Assembly (NCBI GenBank): GCA_029552545.1
Contig: JAKPDO010000051.1
Coordinates: forward strand, 1 to 64,000
Direction of reading: 5' to 3'
Origin: Planctomycetota bacterium
GTDB lineage: Bacteria; Planctomycetota; Phycisphaerae; Sedimentisphaerales; Anaerohalosphaeraceae
DNA: 64,000 nt
The position numbers were made by a program, and so were the translations under genes. Of this stretch, positions 34,439 through 43,432 are shown one piece after another (position 1 is the first letter of the stretch; each line of letters begins with the position of its first letter). Under the pieces are notes generated by a model, which did not search any database, had not been told where the DNA came from, and worked only from the letters and a program-made list of their open reading frames with translations.

Positions 34439-35317
34439 ATGATAGCTGCAACAGGAATGCAGGTGGTTTGGTTATCAGCCCTGCTGCTGACGGGACTGGG
34501 GGTTGTGTTTGCCGTCGTGCTGCTGGCGGCCAGCATCAAGCTGAAGGTGCAGGAAGACCCGAAGGTGGAGCAGATTCACGCGGTGCTGCCGAAGGTGGAC
34601 TGCGGGGCGTGCGGATTTGCGGGCTGTTCTTCCTATGCCAAGGCCGTGGCGGCGGATGCATCGCTGATTGGGCGGTGTTCGCCGGGCGGGGCGGCGACGG
34701 CGGCGAAGATTGCAGCGGTGCTGAACCTGCAGATATCCGAGGGCGGGGCCCCGAAGCGTCCGATTATTCACTGTCGGGCCTGCAGGCAGGACAAAACGTT
34801 TTATGCGGAATACAGGGGGATTGAGGGCTGCACCAGTGCCAATGCCCAGCCGAATGTGCAGGCCTGTGCGTTCGGCTGTCTGGGCTTCGGCGGCTGTGTG
34901 CGCCGGTGCCGGTTCGATGCCATTCACATTATCGACGGCCTGGCGGTGATTGATTATGACAAGTGCACCGGCTGCGGGGCCTGTGTGGCGGGCTGTCCGC
35001 GGGGATTGATTGAGATGGTGCCTTTCACGCATGAGCCGATGCTGGTGGTGGCCTGCAGCAGCCGGGAAAACGGCAAGACGACGCGGGCGATGTGTGCGGT
35101 CGGCTGCATCGGATGCGGTCTTTGTGCCCGTCAGAGCGATGTCTTTACGGTCAAAGACAATCTGGCCCGGGTGGATTATGCCCGCTATCAGCCCAGTGAG
35201 GCGACGGAGACAGCCCGTCAAAAGTGCCCGACCAAGGTGATTGTCTTTCGTGGGAAAGGGGCGCCTGCGGACGAAAAGGTTTCCAAAGCGCCTGCCGCCG
35301 CCGGCGCGGCTTCCTGA
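34439..35317 (+). CDS. rnfB: Rnf complex subunit B (ferredoxin-type)
   Basis: 292 aa from the ATG at 34439; 34388 and 34457 are in-frame alternatives. An N-terminal membrane helix is followed by the CGACGFAGCSSYAKAV four-Cys cluster domain and several 4Fe-4S motifs (CLGFGGCVRRC, CTGCGACVAGCP, and a less regular set at CIGCGLCARQ). It accepts electrons from ferredoxin for the complex. A Pro/Ala-rich tail ends the protein. It is the last gene of the operon; a hairpin follows about 100 bases downstream. Confidence 0.93.
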   Translation: MIAATGMQVVWLSALLLTGLGVVFAVVLLAASIKLKVQEDPKVEQIHAVLPKVDCGACGFAGCSSYAKAVAADASLIGRCSPGGAATAAKIAAVLNLQISEGGAPKRPIIHCRACRQDKTFYAEYRGIEGCTSANAQPNVQACAFGCLGFGGCVRRCRFDAIHIIDGLAVIDYDKCTGCGACVAGCPRGLIEMVPFTHEPMLVVACSSRENGKTTRAMCAVGCIGCGLCARQSDVFTVKDNLARVDYARYQPSEATETARQKCPTKVIVFRGKGAPADEKVSKAPAAAGAAS

Positions 35318-35413
35318 GCGTTTGTTTTTTCGAGGGGATTTAGCAAGTCTCTGGGGGTGGAGATTTTTTCCTCTATTGGAGAAGAACTGCCCGCTCAATT
35401 GTCTATATTCTAT

Positions 35414-35445
35414 AACTCTTTTTTAGAAAAAGAGTTGCGATTTTT
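35414..35445. terminator. Hairpin terminator after the Rnf operon
   Basis: AACTCTTTTT (35414-35423) pairs with AAAAAGAGTT (35427-35436) around a 3-base loop, followed by GCGATTTTT. The AT-rich symmetric stem could stop transcripts from either side. Confidence 0.6.
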
Positions 35446-35466
35446 AAAATTTTTTCAATCTTGTTT

Positions 35467-35494
35467 TTGAAATATGACGATTATGTTATATGAT
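35467..35494 (+). promoter_or_regulatory. Promoter of the ATPase gene, overlapping an operator
   Basis: TTGAAA (35467-35472), 16 bases, TATGAT (35489-35494). The -10 lies inside the first 17-bp palindrome, so a bound protein would block polymerase. Confidence 0.5.
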
Positions 35495-35503
35495 AATCAT
35501 ATA
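35487..35503. promoter_or_regulatory. Palindromic operator, copy 1
   Basis: TATATGATAATCATATA is a palindrome with 8-bp arms around one central base. A second copy is centred 23 bases downstream. Confidence 0.6.
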
Positions 35504-35509
35504 GTCCAT

Positions 35510-35526
35510 TATATGATTATCATATA
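35510..35526. promoter_or_regulatory. Palindromic operator, copy 2
   Basis: TATATGATTATCATATA is the same palindrome as copy 1 with only the central base changed. It covers the predicted transcription start and ends 3 bases before the AAGGGG ribosome site. Confidence 0.6.
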
Positions 35527-35539
35527 AAGGGGTTTATAA

Positions 35540-36736
35540 ATGATAAAAAGAACGGTAGAAAGAAAACTCAAAGAAGCATCTATTTCATATCCAGTAATAG
35601 CAATAACTGGTCCCCGGCAATCCGGCAAAACGACTTTGGCCAGAAAAGTTTTTCCTGATTATCGATATCTTTCTCTCGAAGAGCCGGATCAGGCCCACAT
35701 TGCACAGGAAGATCCGCGAGGATTTCTGAGCCAATCTACAGACCCAATGATTCTTGACGAGGTGCAGAGGGTACCGAAATTACTGTCTTATATTCAGACA
35801 ATAGTGGACTTGGATAATCGTCCGGGACGTTTTGTGCTGACAGGTTCTCACAATTTTTTGCTGATGGAAGGCATCAGCCAATCTTTAGCAGGCCGTTGCG
35901 CCATATTTTATTTGCTGCCGTTTAGTCAGGCGGAGTTGAGAGGAAGGGAACCGATTGATATTGAACAATTGGATACCCCCAAAACCCTGACGGTTCCTGA
36001 AAAAAAGGGGGACTTGTATGAGATGTTGTTTGCGGGATTCTATCCTCGCATTCATGACCGCGGTCTGGACCCTCAGGAATGGCTGGGCGATTATTTATCG
36101 ACATACGTTGAGCGAGATGTTCGGCTGATTTCCAACATCGGGGATGCTCAGACGTTTCGGCGTTTTTTGGGTCTATGTGCTGCCCGCAGCGGACAACTGC
36201 TGAATCTTTCCTCTCTGGCTCGTGATTGCGGAATCACGGTGGTCACCGCCAGGAAATGGCTTTCGATACTCGAAACCAGTTTTCTTATTAAACTTCTGAC
36301 TCCTCACTATGAAAATTTTAATAAGCGGTTGATCAAAACTCCAAAATTGTATTTTATTGATACGGGGCTGCTGTGCTACCTGTTAAAAATTCGGTCTCCT
36401 GATGAACTGCAAAAGAGTGGGCTGCGGGGGCAGGTTTTTGAGACATGGGTTGTCGAGGAATTCATAAAAAACTGCTGCCACCGTAAGCGAGAACCGGATT
36501 TTTATTATTGGCGGGATTCAAACGGCCATGAAGTGGATTTGGTGGTCAGTCGGGGTACTGCTTTGCTGCCGATTTCCGTCAAATCCGGGCAAACCTTCAG
36601 CGAGGATTTTATTAAAGAGTTGCTCTTCTGGCGGCGGCTGACCGGCTGTGACGAACATCCGGGCGTTGTCATTTACGGCGGAGACCAATTCTTTGAGTAC
36701 AAAGGATTTACGGTAGTACCCTGGTATATGCTTTAG
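35540..36736 (+). CDS. AAA-type ATP-binding protein with DUF4143
   Basis: 398 aa. Walker A is GPRQSGKT (24-31), Walker B is DPMILDEVQ, and VLTGSHNFLL is the sensor segment, as in AAA_14 ATPases. The C-terminal DUF4143 part contains FETWVVEEF, YYWRDSNGHEVDLVV and PISVKSG, matching a PD-(D/E)xK nuclease-like core. These proteins are common in anaerobes and often horizontally transferred; their function is unknown. The gene and its upstream region are more AT-rich than both neighbours, and it stands alone behind two operators. Confidence 0.88.
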   Translation: MIKRTVERKLKEASISYPVIAITGPRQSGKTTLARKVFPDYRYLSLEEPDQAHIAQEDPRGFLSQSTDPMILDEVQRVPKLLSYIQTIVDLDNRPGRFVLTGSHNFLLMEGISQSLAGRCAIFYLLPFSQAELRGREPIDIEQLDTPKTLTVPEKKGDLYEMLFAGFYPRIHDRGLDPQEWLGDYLSTYVERDVRLISNIGDAQTFRRFLGLCAARSGQLLNLSSLARDCGITVVTARKWLSILETSFLIKLLTPHYENFNKRLIKTPKLYFIDTGLLCYLLKIRSPDELQKSGLRGQVFETWVVEEFIKNCCHRKREPDFYYWRDSNGHEVDLVVSRGTALLPISVKSGQTFSEDFIKELLFWRRLTGCDEHPGVVIYGGDQFFEYKGFTVVPWYML

Positions 36737-36815
36737 CAGGATTTGAGGGCTTGTGTGTCGGAACTGTTTCCTTGCGAAAAGACATGCCTCGGCGCAGCCG
36801 GATAGTTTGGGGTTT

Positions 36816-37889
36816 TTATCCGGAGGCGGAGTTTCGGACGGACAGGCCGGAACGGGACTGGGGCTGGGCCTGGCTGCGGATTTCCTCCAAAAGCGGGGGG
36901 AAGTGCAGGACCGGCCGGATGGGCATCTCGGGCTCGAGATTTAAGATGCGGTAGATTTTCCAGCGTTCGGCTTCCACCGGATAAATCAGCAGGTCGGCCT
37001 CAAATCCTTCCGGTGTCGGGGAGGACAGCAAGGGGGCCGGCAGAGGCGAAGGAACGGCATCCGGGCAGATTCCGGGCACCAGCAGCGGGACGACGGGTCG
37101 AAAGCCCAGCCCGGTAGAGAAGTTTCGCTTTTTCATTTCCACGAAGAAATAGAATCCGCCGCTGTACCATTTGCCTTCGATTTGGTGAGCCGCTTCCTTC
37201 GCGACGGAGGCGGGCTGGACCTCCAGATGAGCCAGGGCGCGCTGGAGTGCTTCCGTCATTCCTTTGTTGTAGGGCTGTTCGGAACGAAGCACGTATCCGG
37301 CCAGAGAAATGCCGAGCAGGTCGGAGTAGGTATCCTCCCACGAGAAAGCGGAAATGTGTTCGGAGAAAATCCCGCTGGAAGCAAAGCCGAACCAGGTGAG
37401 GATTTCGTGCCAGACCAGACTCCAGTGTGTGAAGGTTTGTGCCATCCGCACGGATGTTTCGAAGGCGAGGGCCTTTTTCTTTTCTTCGGGGAAGGTGTGC
37501 CATCCGGGCGGATAGGTGATCAGGGCGGTATAGTGTGAGGGTTCGATGATGTGGTAGGAGATTTGGGTTTTCCCCTCTAGGAGAGCTGAATAAAGAATCT
37601 GCTGGAGATAAGCCGTACGGTCGGCGGCCTCCCGGACGTGCCCGATGTCAATAAAGCCGCCTCGGCACGTGTACACCATGCCGACTTTTTCGCCGCTGGA
37701 GGACTGATAATGGTGTCTGCCGAGCTGGTCCGGTTCGAGGAAAGTCATTCCCCCCGGAGCCCCAAAAAAGGCCCCGAGCCGTCGGCGCGGCTGTCGGGGG
37801 CCGGCACAACCGGCTTCCAGCAGCATGGCCAGCAGGACCATCAGCTGTATTGAGAGACGGAACTTTTTATGGGACGTTGAGGTTTTCAT
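36816..37889 (-). CDS. Lipoprotein of unknown function (DUF4056-like)
   Basis: 357 aa. The N-terminus is a lipoprotein signal with lipobox LLEAGC (C28). The body has VYTCRGGFIDIGHVREAADRTAYL, FTHWSLVWHEILTWFG and FSWEDTYSDLLG, which I associate with DUF4056. The HE pair in VWHEILTW and the nearby acidic residues could be metal ligands, but a protease role is not established. GAGGA precedes the ATG by 8 bases. It is a single gene divergent from the glycosyltransferase cluster. Confidence 0.75.
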   Translation of the reverse strand: MKTSTSHKKFRLSIQLMVLLAMLLEAGCAGPRQPRRRLGAFFGAPGGMTFLEPDQLGRHHYQSSSGEKVGMVYTCRGGFIDIGHVREAADRTAYLQQILYSALLEGKTQISYHIIEPSHYTALITYPPGWHTFPEEKKKALAFETSVRMAQTFTHWSLVWHEILTWFGFASSGIFSEHISAFSWEDTYSDLLGISLAGYVLRSEQPYNKGMTEALQRALAHLEVQPASVAKEAAHQIEGKWYSGGFYFFVEMKKRNFSTGLGFRPVVPLLVPGICPDAVPSPLPAPLLSSPTPEGFEADLLIYPVEAERWKIYRILNLEPEMPIRPVLHFPPLLEEIRSQAQPQSRSGLSVRNSASG

Positions 37890-38014
37890 ATCTCGTTCCT
37901 CTATTTACATACCTCAACGGGGTTCAAAAAGCAAATCGACAATCGTAAAAAGCCGATAAAGTCCAGGAAAAACAGGTTTGGTACAAAAGACTGGTTTCGA
38001 GGACTTTTGGAAGG

Positions 38015-38020
38015 TATAAT
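38015..38020 (+). promoter_or_regulatory. -10 element just upstream of the first glycosyltransferase gene
   Basis: A perfect TATAAT lies 9 bases before the ATG at 38030, predicting a start near 38027 and an almost leaderless message. The -35 (TGGTTT, 17 bases upstream) is poor. Confidence 0.4.
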
Positions 38021-38029
38021 CGCGCTGAT

Positions 38030-39013
38030 ATGGAAGAACCCAAGCTGGATTTGTCGATTGTGATTCCGGTTTTTAACGAGGAATCAAATCTGGAACCTCT
38101 TCATCGAGAGATCGAGTCGGTGCTGTCCGGGCAGGGGCTGACGTATGAGATTTTGGCCGTTGATGACGGAAGTACCGACGGAAGTTTTGAAACACTTCAG
38201 AAGATTCAGAAGACCGAACCTCATCTTCGGATTATCCGGTTTCGGCGGAATTTCGGCCAGACGGCGGCCTTGAGCGCCGGGTTTAAGCATGCCCGGGGTC
38301 GGGTGATTGTTCCGATGGATGCGGACGGACAGAATGATCCGGCGGATATTCCGCGTCTCCTGAAGAAACTTCAGGAGGGGTATGACATTGTTTCCGGCTG
38401 GCGGAAAGAACGCAAGGACAACCCCGTCACCCGGACGCTGCCCAGCCGGATTGCCAACTGGCTCATCGGGCGGATTACTGGGGTGCGGCTGCACGACTAC
38501 GGATGTACCCTGAAGGCGTATCGGGCGGAATCGCTTAAGCCCATTCGTTTGTATGGGGAGATGCATCGGTTTATCCCTGCTTTGGCGCGGTGGGGCGGCG
38601 AGAAGGTTGCAGAGGTTGTCGTCAACCATCGGCCCAGACGGCACGGTAAAACGAAATACGGACTGAACCGGATCTTCAAGGTTTTGCTGGATTTGATTAC
38701 GATTAAGTTTCTGGCCTCTTTCTCGACCAAGCCGATTTACGTGTTTGGGGGTCTGGGAATGGTCTGTCTGCTTGGTTCGATTGTTTCGGGCGCGGTGGTT
38801 CTGTATATGAAGCTTGCCCTGCAGTATTCGATGAACCGCAATCCGCTGCTGATTGTTTCGCTGATTCTGATGACGACAGCGGTTCAGTTTGTCCTGATGG
38901 GGCTTTTGGCGGAGATTCTGGTGCGGACCTATCATGAATCGCAGGACCGCCCGACCTATGTGATTGAACGGATTCTGGAGCCGGCGGAGTCTGCCGGAGA
39001 GGACAAGGGGTGA
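38030..39013 (+). CDS. Polyprenyl-phosphate glycosyltransferase, family 2
   Basis: 327 aa. GT2 domain: LSIVIPVFNEESNL, LAVDDGSTDGS and MDADGQNDP (DxD metal site). Two C-terminal membrane helices (~233-260, ~270-295) are as in dolichyl/undecaprenyl-phosphate sugar transferases (DPM1/ArnC type). It probably loads a sugar onto a lipid carrier at the inner membrane. The next gene, a membrane GT-C enzyme, overlaps it by 4 bases and could use that lipid-linked sugar. Confidence 0.9.
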   Translation: MEEPKLDLSIVIPVFNEESNLEPLHREIESVLSGQGLTYEILAVDDGSTDGSFETLQKIQKTEPHLRIIRFRRNFGQTAALSAGFKHARGRVIVPMDADGQNDPADIPRLLKKLQEGYDIVSGWRKERKDNPVTRTLPSRIANWLIGRITGVRLHDYGCTLKAYRAESLKPIRLYGEMHRFIPALARWGGEKVAEVVVNHRPRRHGKTKYGLNRIFKVLLDLITIKFLASFSTKPIYVFGGLGMVCLLGSIVSGAVVLYMKLALQYSMNRNPLLIVSLILMTTAVQFVLMGLLAEILVRTYHESQDRPTYVIERILEPAESAGEDKG

Positions 39014-41142
39014 AGGGGATGCGGGCCGAACGGCGGCGGAAAACGGCGGCGGCAGCCGGAGCACAAACGGGCGGGAAAGGGCTGTATTATGTTTTGACCG
39101 CTGCAGGGCTGCTGCCGGCGGTTTTGTTTTTTGTTGCGGGCAAGTATCTTGAGTTTCGTCAGGATGACCCTTTTGACAGCGGGGCGTATGTCTATTCGGC
39201 GGCTCATCTTTTAAATGGAGGGCGGCTGGGGGTCGATGAAGCACCGTCCGCTCAGCCCGGCACCCTGCTGGTCAATCTTCTGGGGGTTGCTCTTTTCGGA
39301 TTCAATGAAACCGGTCCGCAGGTTATTCAGACCCTGCTGCAGGTGCTGGCGCTGACGGCGATGTTTGGGGCGGTGCGCTCGCTGTATGGGACGGCGGCGG
39401 CGGTTTTTTCCGTGACAATCTCAGCGCTGTATCTGTCCTCTCCGCATCTGGCCAAGTTCGGCAACACCAAAGAGCAGTATATGATTGCGATGATGGTGCT
39501 GGCGGTTTGCCTGTGGATTTTTTATGAGCAGACCGGCCGGAGACTCTGGCTGATTCTGACGGGGGCGGCGCTGATTTGGCCGTATTATTTCAAGGCGACG
39601 GGTTTGTCCGTCGATGCGGCCTTTGCCGTGTACTTTCTGTGGAGGGCTTTCCGGGAAAAAATCGGATTTCGGCGTTTTCAGCAGGAGTTGGGGCTGCTGC
39701 TGGCCGGAACGGGGGCGGGTCTTCTTCCGCTGGCGGGCTTCTTTCTGTGGCAGCGGCAGCCGGGCTGGCTGTGGAACAGTTTTCCCGTGCTGGTTTTGCG
39801 AACGTTTGTGTTGGCGGATGCGGCAGTCCTGGCCGTTTGGGGGATTTATCAGGGGCGGGGGTTTGAGCGGGCGGTCGGTCTGTGCCGGCGAGTGCGTCCG
39901 TTGCTGTGGATTGCAGGACTTGCGGCGATTGCAGCCGCCGCGGCGGTGGGTTCTGTTCTGGTTTATCAGGCCGACGGCAGTGAGCTGAATGATGTTCGTT
40001 CGTATCTGACGAACCTTTTTTTTGTGAAGATTCCTCTTGACGGCTGGTATTGGGTCTCCGGGCATCTGCATGCGGTTGTCCGTGCGGCGGGTGCGGATAC
40101 CCCCTATATTGCGGACAGCCGAAGAGTTTTTCCTCTTTCCAGGCAGGCGCCGATTGTCTTTCGTTATTATGGTTCTGTTGCGCTGCCGATTGCAGCGGCT
40201 TTGGTTTCGCTGGGGGCGGCCCTGGTTCGGGCTGCCGCCGGGCATCTCAAAAGGCAGTCCGGTTTGCTTCAGGACCGAATGGTCCGGCTGCTGGGGCTCT
40301 GGTGGCTGCTGGATACGGCGTTTGTGTGGATTAGTCCGCATTCGTATGAACAGTATTATCTGCCGCTGTGTGCCTCCGGGGCGATGACGGGGGCCTATGC
40401 CGTGTGGCTGTATGTTTGCCGGATGCGGGAGAGCGAGTTTCGTCTTCCTTATCAGCTGTCGGCGGCGGGGGCGGGGCTGGTGATGACGGCGATGGTCTGG
40501 CCGCTGGTGTTCGGCTATTCGAGAAGCCCCTATTCCGGACAGCCCTATCAGGACCCCCGGACGGGACAGCCGATACGCCAGCGCGGGTATGTGCAGGCCT
40601 TTCAGGAGCCGCGCCAAACCGGTCTGTGGGAAAAAATCGGCGATTACATTCGGACTCATTCGAGTCCGCAGGACCGCATCTATGTCTGGGGCTGGTATCC
40701 GGGGATTTATGTGCGGGCGCAGCGGCTGGCTCCGACGCCCAGTGCGTTCGAGCAGGGAATGCATATTCTGCCGCCGGAGCGTCTGGCCGGGTTTGTTCTG
40801 CATCTGATTGAATGCTTTGAGAAGCAGCCGCCGGTTTTTCTGGTGGACAGCCGCAAGCGGCATTTTCCGTTTGACCGGCCGCCGCTGGAATTGTGGCCTG
40901 TGATGCCCAGTCGGCAGGGCGGGCAGGTGCAGCTGGTGTTTGCCTCTTCTGAGCCGGCGGTTTTGGAGTCCTATGAACAATCCTATCGGGCCATGCTCGA
41001 GAAGCAGTTCGGACCGGAGGAGGCCCGGCGGTTTGAGGCGATGAAGCCCCTGCGGGATTATGTGATGACGCATTACCGGATTGTGCAGGAGGTCTCTTCG
41101 CCTTACAGTCATGTGCTGCTGGAACGGAAGACGAAAGAGTAG
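39010..41142 (+). CDS. Membrane glycosyltransferase (GT-C / ArnT-like)
   Basis: 710 aa if begun at GTG 39010 (GTGA overlap with the previous gene); an ATG at 39019 is possible. About ten to twelve hydrophobic helices span ~28-495, and a soluble C-terminal domain follows (~500-705). The first loop has RQDDPFDSGAYVYSAAHLL, with the acidic residues expected for a GT-C catalytic site facing the periplasm. GNTKEQYMIAMM and ISPHSYEQYYLPL are other family-like loops. It probably transfers a sugar from the lipid carrier made by the upstream enzyme. Confidence 0.8.
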   Translation: MKGMRAERRRKTAAAAGAQTGGKGLYYVLTAAGLLPAVLFFVAGKYLEFRQDDPFDSGAYVYSAAHLLNGGRLGVDEAPSAQPGTLLVNLLGVALFGFNETGPQVIQTLLQVLALTAMFGAVRSLYGTAAAVFSVTISALYLSSPHLAKFGNTKEQYMIAMMVLAVCLWIFYEQTGRRLWLILTGAALIWPYYFKATGLSVDAAFAVYFLWRAFREKIGFRRFQQELGLLLAGTGAGLLPLAGFFLWQRQPGWLWNSFPVLVLRTFVLADAAVLAVWGIYQGRGFERAVGLCRRVRPLLWIAGLAAIAAAAAVGSVLVYQADGSELNDVRSYLTNLFFVKIPLDGWYWVSGHLHAVVRAAGADTPYIADSRRVFPLSRQAPIVFRYYGSVALPIAAALVSLGAALVRAAAGHLKRQSGLLQDRMVRLLGLWWLLDTAFVWISPHSYEQYYLPLCASGAMTGAYAVWLYVCRMRESEFRLPYQLSAAGAGLVMTAMVWPLVFGYSRSPYSGQPYQDPRTGQPIRQRGYVQAFQEPRQTGLWEKIGDYIRTHSSPQDRIYVWGWYPGIYVRAQRLAPTPSAFEQGMHILPPERLAGFVLHLIECFEKQPPVFLVDSRKRHFPFDRPPLELWPVMPSRQGGQVQLVFASSEPAVLESYEQSYRAMLEKQFGPEEARRFEAMKPLRDYVMTHYRIVQEVSSPYSHVLLERKTKE

Positions 41143-41171
41143 TGCTGCGGATAAGCCGGCGGACGGATGGA

Positions 41172-42320
41172 ATGAATATCCTGACGTTAAATTATGAGTT
41201 TCCTCCTATCGGCGGCGGGGCCGCTCCGATGACGCTCGAACTGTGCCGTCAGTTTGTCCGACTGGGGCATCGTACGGATGTGGTGACGATGCGGTTTCGC
41301 GGTTTGCCCGCTTATGAAGAGACGGAGGGGGTTCGCGTGTTTCGAACGCCGTGTATCCGGCGGCGGCCGGATTTGTGCCACATTCACGAGATGGCCTCTT
41401 ATCTTATCGGAGCGTATCCCGCCCTTGCTCGGCTTTTTCAGGAAACTCGATATGATGTTGTCCATACGCATTTTATCATTCCGACCGGTCCGCTGGGGTT
41501 GCGGGTGCGGCGAAAGGCCGGCTGTCCATGGGTGGTTACCGTGCACGGCAGCGATGTGCCCGGGTACAATCCGGACCGGTTTCGGTTGGCACATCGGCTT
41601 TTGTTTCCGTACTGGCGGCGTCTGGTGCAGCAGGCCGACGGTGTGGTCAGTCCCAGCGGGTATCTTCGCGCTCTTCTGAAGCGTCATTGTCCGCCGCTGG
41701 ATGTGCGGGTGATTCCCAATGGAATTGAAAGCGGTTTGTTTGCTCCGGATGCTCCGAAGCAGCCGCAGATTTTGGCATGCAGCCGGCTGCTGCCTCGCAA
41801 AGGGATTCAGTATCTGATTGCGGCCGTTCGGGATGTGCCGCTCGGCTGGCCGGTGCATATTGTCGGAGACGGCCCGTATCTGCCGACCCTGCGGGCGATG
41901 GCGGAGGGGTCAAAGACGCCGATTCATTTTTACGGCTGGCTGGACCGAAGCGATCCGCGTTTTAAGGAGCTGTATGAGTCCAGCGCCGTTTTTGTTTTTC
42001 CCTCGGAGGCGGAGAACTTTCCGACGGTGCTGCTGGAGGCGATGGCGGCCGGCTGTGCCGTGATTACAACGGATGCAGGGGGCTGCTCGGAAGCAGCCGG
42101 CGAGGCCGCCGTCTATGTCAAGCCGCGGGATGTCGAGGGGCTGCGGATGCAATTGCTGGCATTGATTGCGAATCCGCATCTTCGGGAGCAGTGGTCTCAA
42201 AAGGCCCGAGCAAGAGCGGCGGATTTCTCCTGGCCGGGCATTGCCCGAATGTATCTGGAACTTTTTGAAAGCCTTCTGCGGAAGGATTCAGCCGGCGGTT
42301 CAAGACAGGAACGACGATGA
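41172..42320 (+). CDS. Glycosyltransferase family 4
   Basis: 382 aa from the ATG at 41172 (MNILTLNYEFPPIGGGAA). Two Rossmann domains. HTHFIIPTGPLG and VTVHGSDVPG are in the acceptor half. The donor half has RLLPRKGIQYLI, HIVGDGPY and the E-x7-E motif PSEAENFPTVLLEAMA. It is a retaining, nucleotide-sugar-dependent enzyme for surface glycan assembly. Its end overlaps the next gene by 4 bases. Confidence 0.92.
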   Translation: MNILTLNYEFPPIGGGAAPMTLELCRQFVRLGHRTDVVTMRFRGLPAYEETEGVRVFRTPCIRRRPDLCHIHEMASYLIGAYPALARLFQETRYDVVHTHFIIPTGPLGLRVRRKAGCPWVVTVHGSDVPGYNPDRFRLAHRLLFPYWRRLVQQADGVVSPSGYLRALLKRHCPPLDVRVIPNGIESGLFAPDAPKQPQILACSRLLPRKGIQYLIAAVRDVPLGWPVHIVGDGPYLPTLRAMAEGSKTPIHFYGWLDRSDPRFKELYESSAVFVFPSEAENFPTVLLEAMAAGCAVITTDAGGCSEAAGEAAVYVKPRDVEGLRMQLLALIANPHLREQWSQKARARAADFSWPGIARMYLELFESLLRKDSAGGSRQERR

Positions 42321-43426
42321 ATACAGATGAAAAAAAGGTCATTTCCGTTTGTTTTGTTTGTCCGAAGGCCTACGGCCTGTTTGACCCGTCGGTCAAGACC
42401 TATTACGGCGGAGCGGAGGTGGATTTGTATATGCTGGCGACGGAGCTGGCCAAAGACCCCGCCTTTTCGGTTTCGTTTATTTGTGCGGATTACGGCCAGC
42501 CTGACGAGCAGGTGCGGGAGAATGTACGGCTTTTGCGGGGTCCGGATTTCCGAAAAAATGCGGCTTGCTCGGCCGTGCGGCTTTGGCGGGCGATGAAAAA
42601 AGCAGATGCCCGGTTCTATCTGATGAAAACCGCTTCGCCGGGTGTGCCGCTGGTGTATGCTTTCTGTCGTTCGCATGGGCGAAAGTTTCTTTATCGAACG
42701 GCTCATCGATACGAATGCGACGGGACCTATCGGGCACAGCATCCGGTTTTGGGCCGGCTTTTTGTTCGGGCCCTTCGGCGGGCGGCCGCTGTCTTTGCCC
42801 AGAATGAGGAAGACAGCCGGCTGCTGCAGCAGACGGCGGGGGTTGAGTCGGTGGTGATTGCCAACGGCCATCGGCTTGCCGAGCCGGGGCGGGAGGAGCG
42901 AACCTCTGTTTTGTGGGTTGGACGTTCGGCGGACTTCAAGTACCCGGAGCGTTTTCTCCGGCTTGCCGAACAATTTCCGCAGGAGCGGTTTGTGATGGTC
43001 TGCCGGCAGGCCGCCGGCGACAGGGAGTATGACGCTCTCCGAAAAGAAGCGGAATCGGTTCCCAATCTGCGGTTTTTCCCGGATGTGGATTTCTTTGAAC
43101 TGGGGCGTTTTTTTGCTGCCGCCAAGGTCTTCGTGAATACCTCGGATGCGGAGGGCTTTCCGAATACATTCATTCAGGCGGCGGCGGCCGGCACCGCCAT
43201 TTTGTCCTGGCAGGTGAACCCGGACCAGTTTCTGACAAAGTACCAATGCGGACTGTCCTGCGGCGGGACGATGGAGCGGCTCGTACAGGGACTGGGGTTT
43301 CTGCTGGACAGGCAGCGCTATCTGGAAATCGGTCAGAACGGCCTGCGTTATGTCCGGGAGTGTCACGACATTGCCGTGCTGGTGCAGCGGTATAAAGAGT
43401 GTCTGCGGGCACTGGAGAAGGGGTAA
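42317..43426 (+). CDS. Glycosyltransferase family 4
   Basis: 369 aa. KTYYGGAEVDLYMLATEL is the N-terminal glycine loop and SVLWVGRSADFKYPERFL the start of the donor domain. The motif NTSDAEGFPNTFIQAAAAG stands where E-x7-E is expected, with the second Glu replaced by Gln, so activity or donor choice may differ. It sits between a GT4 gene (4-base overlap) and asnB (6-base gap). Confidence 0.86.
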   Translation: MNTDEKKVISVCFVCPKAYGLFDPSVKTYYGGAEVDLYMLATELAKDPAFSVSFICADYGQPDEQVRENVRLLRGPDFRKNAACSAVRLWRAMKKADARFYLMKTASPGVPLVYAFCRSHGRKFLYRTAHRYECDGTYRAQHPVLGRLFVRALRRAAAVFAQNEEDSRLLQQTAGVESVVIANGHRLAEPGREERTSVLWVGRSADFKYPERFLRLAEQFPQERFVMVCRQAAGDREYDALRKEAESVPNLRFFPDVDFFELGRFFAAAKVFVNTSDAEGFPNTFIQAAAAGTAILSWQVNPDQFLTKYQCGLSCGGTMERLVQGLGFLLDRQRYLEIGQNGLRYVRECHDIAVLVQRYKECLRALEKG

Positions 43427-43432
43427 GAGCGG

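Noticed and set aside
35540-36736. Mobile element (transposase) in the AT-rich patch
   Set aside because: The product is an AAA/DUF4143 ATPase with no transposase motif, and no terminal inverted repeats or target duplications flank it; the palindromes are both on one side.
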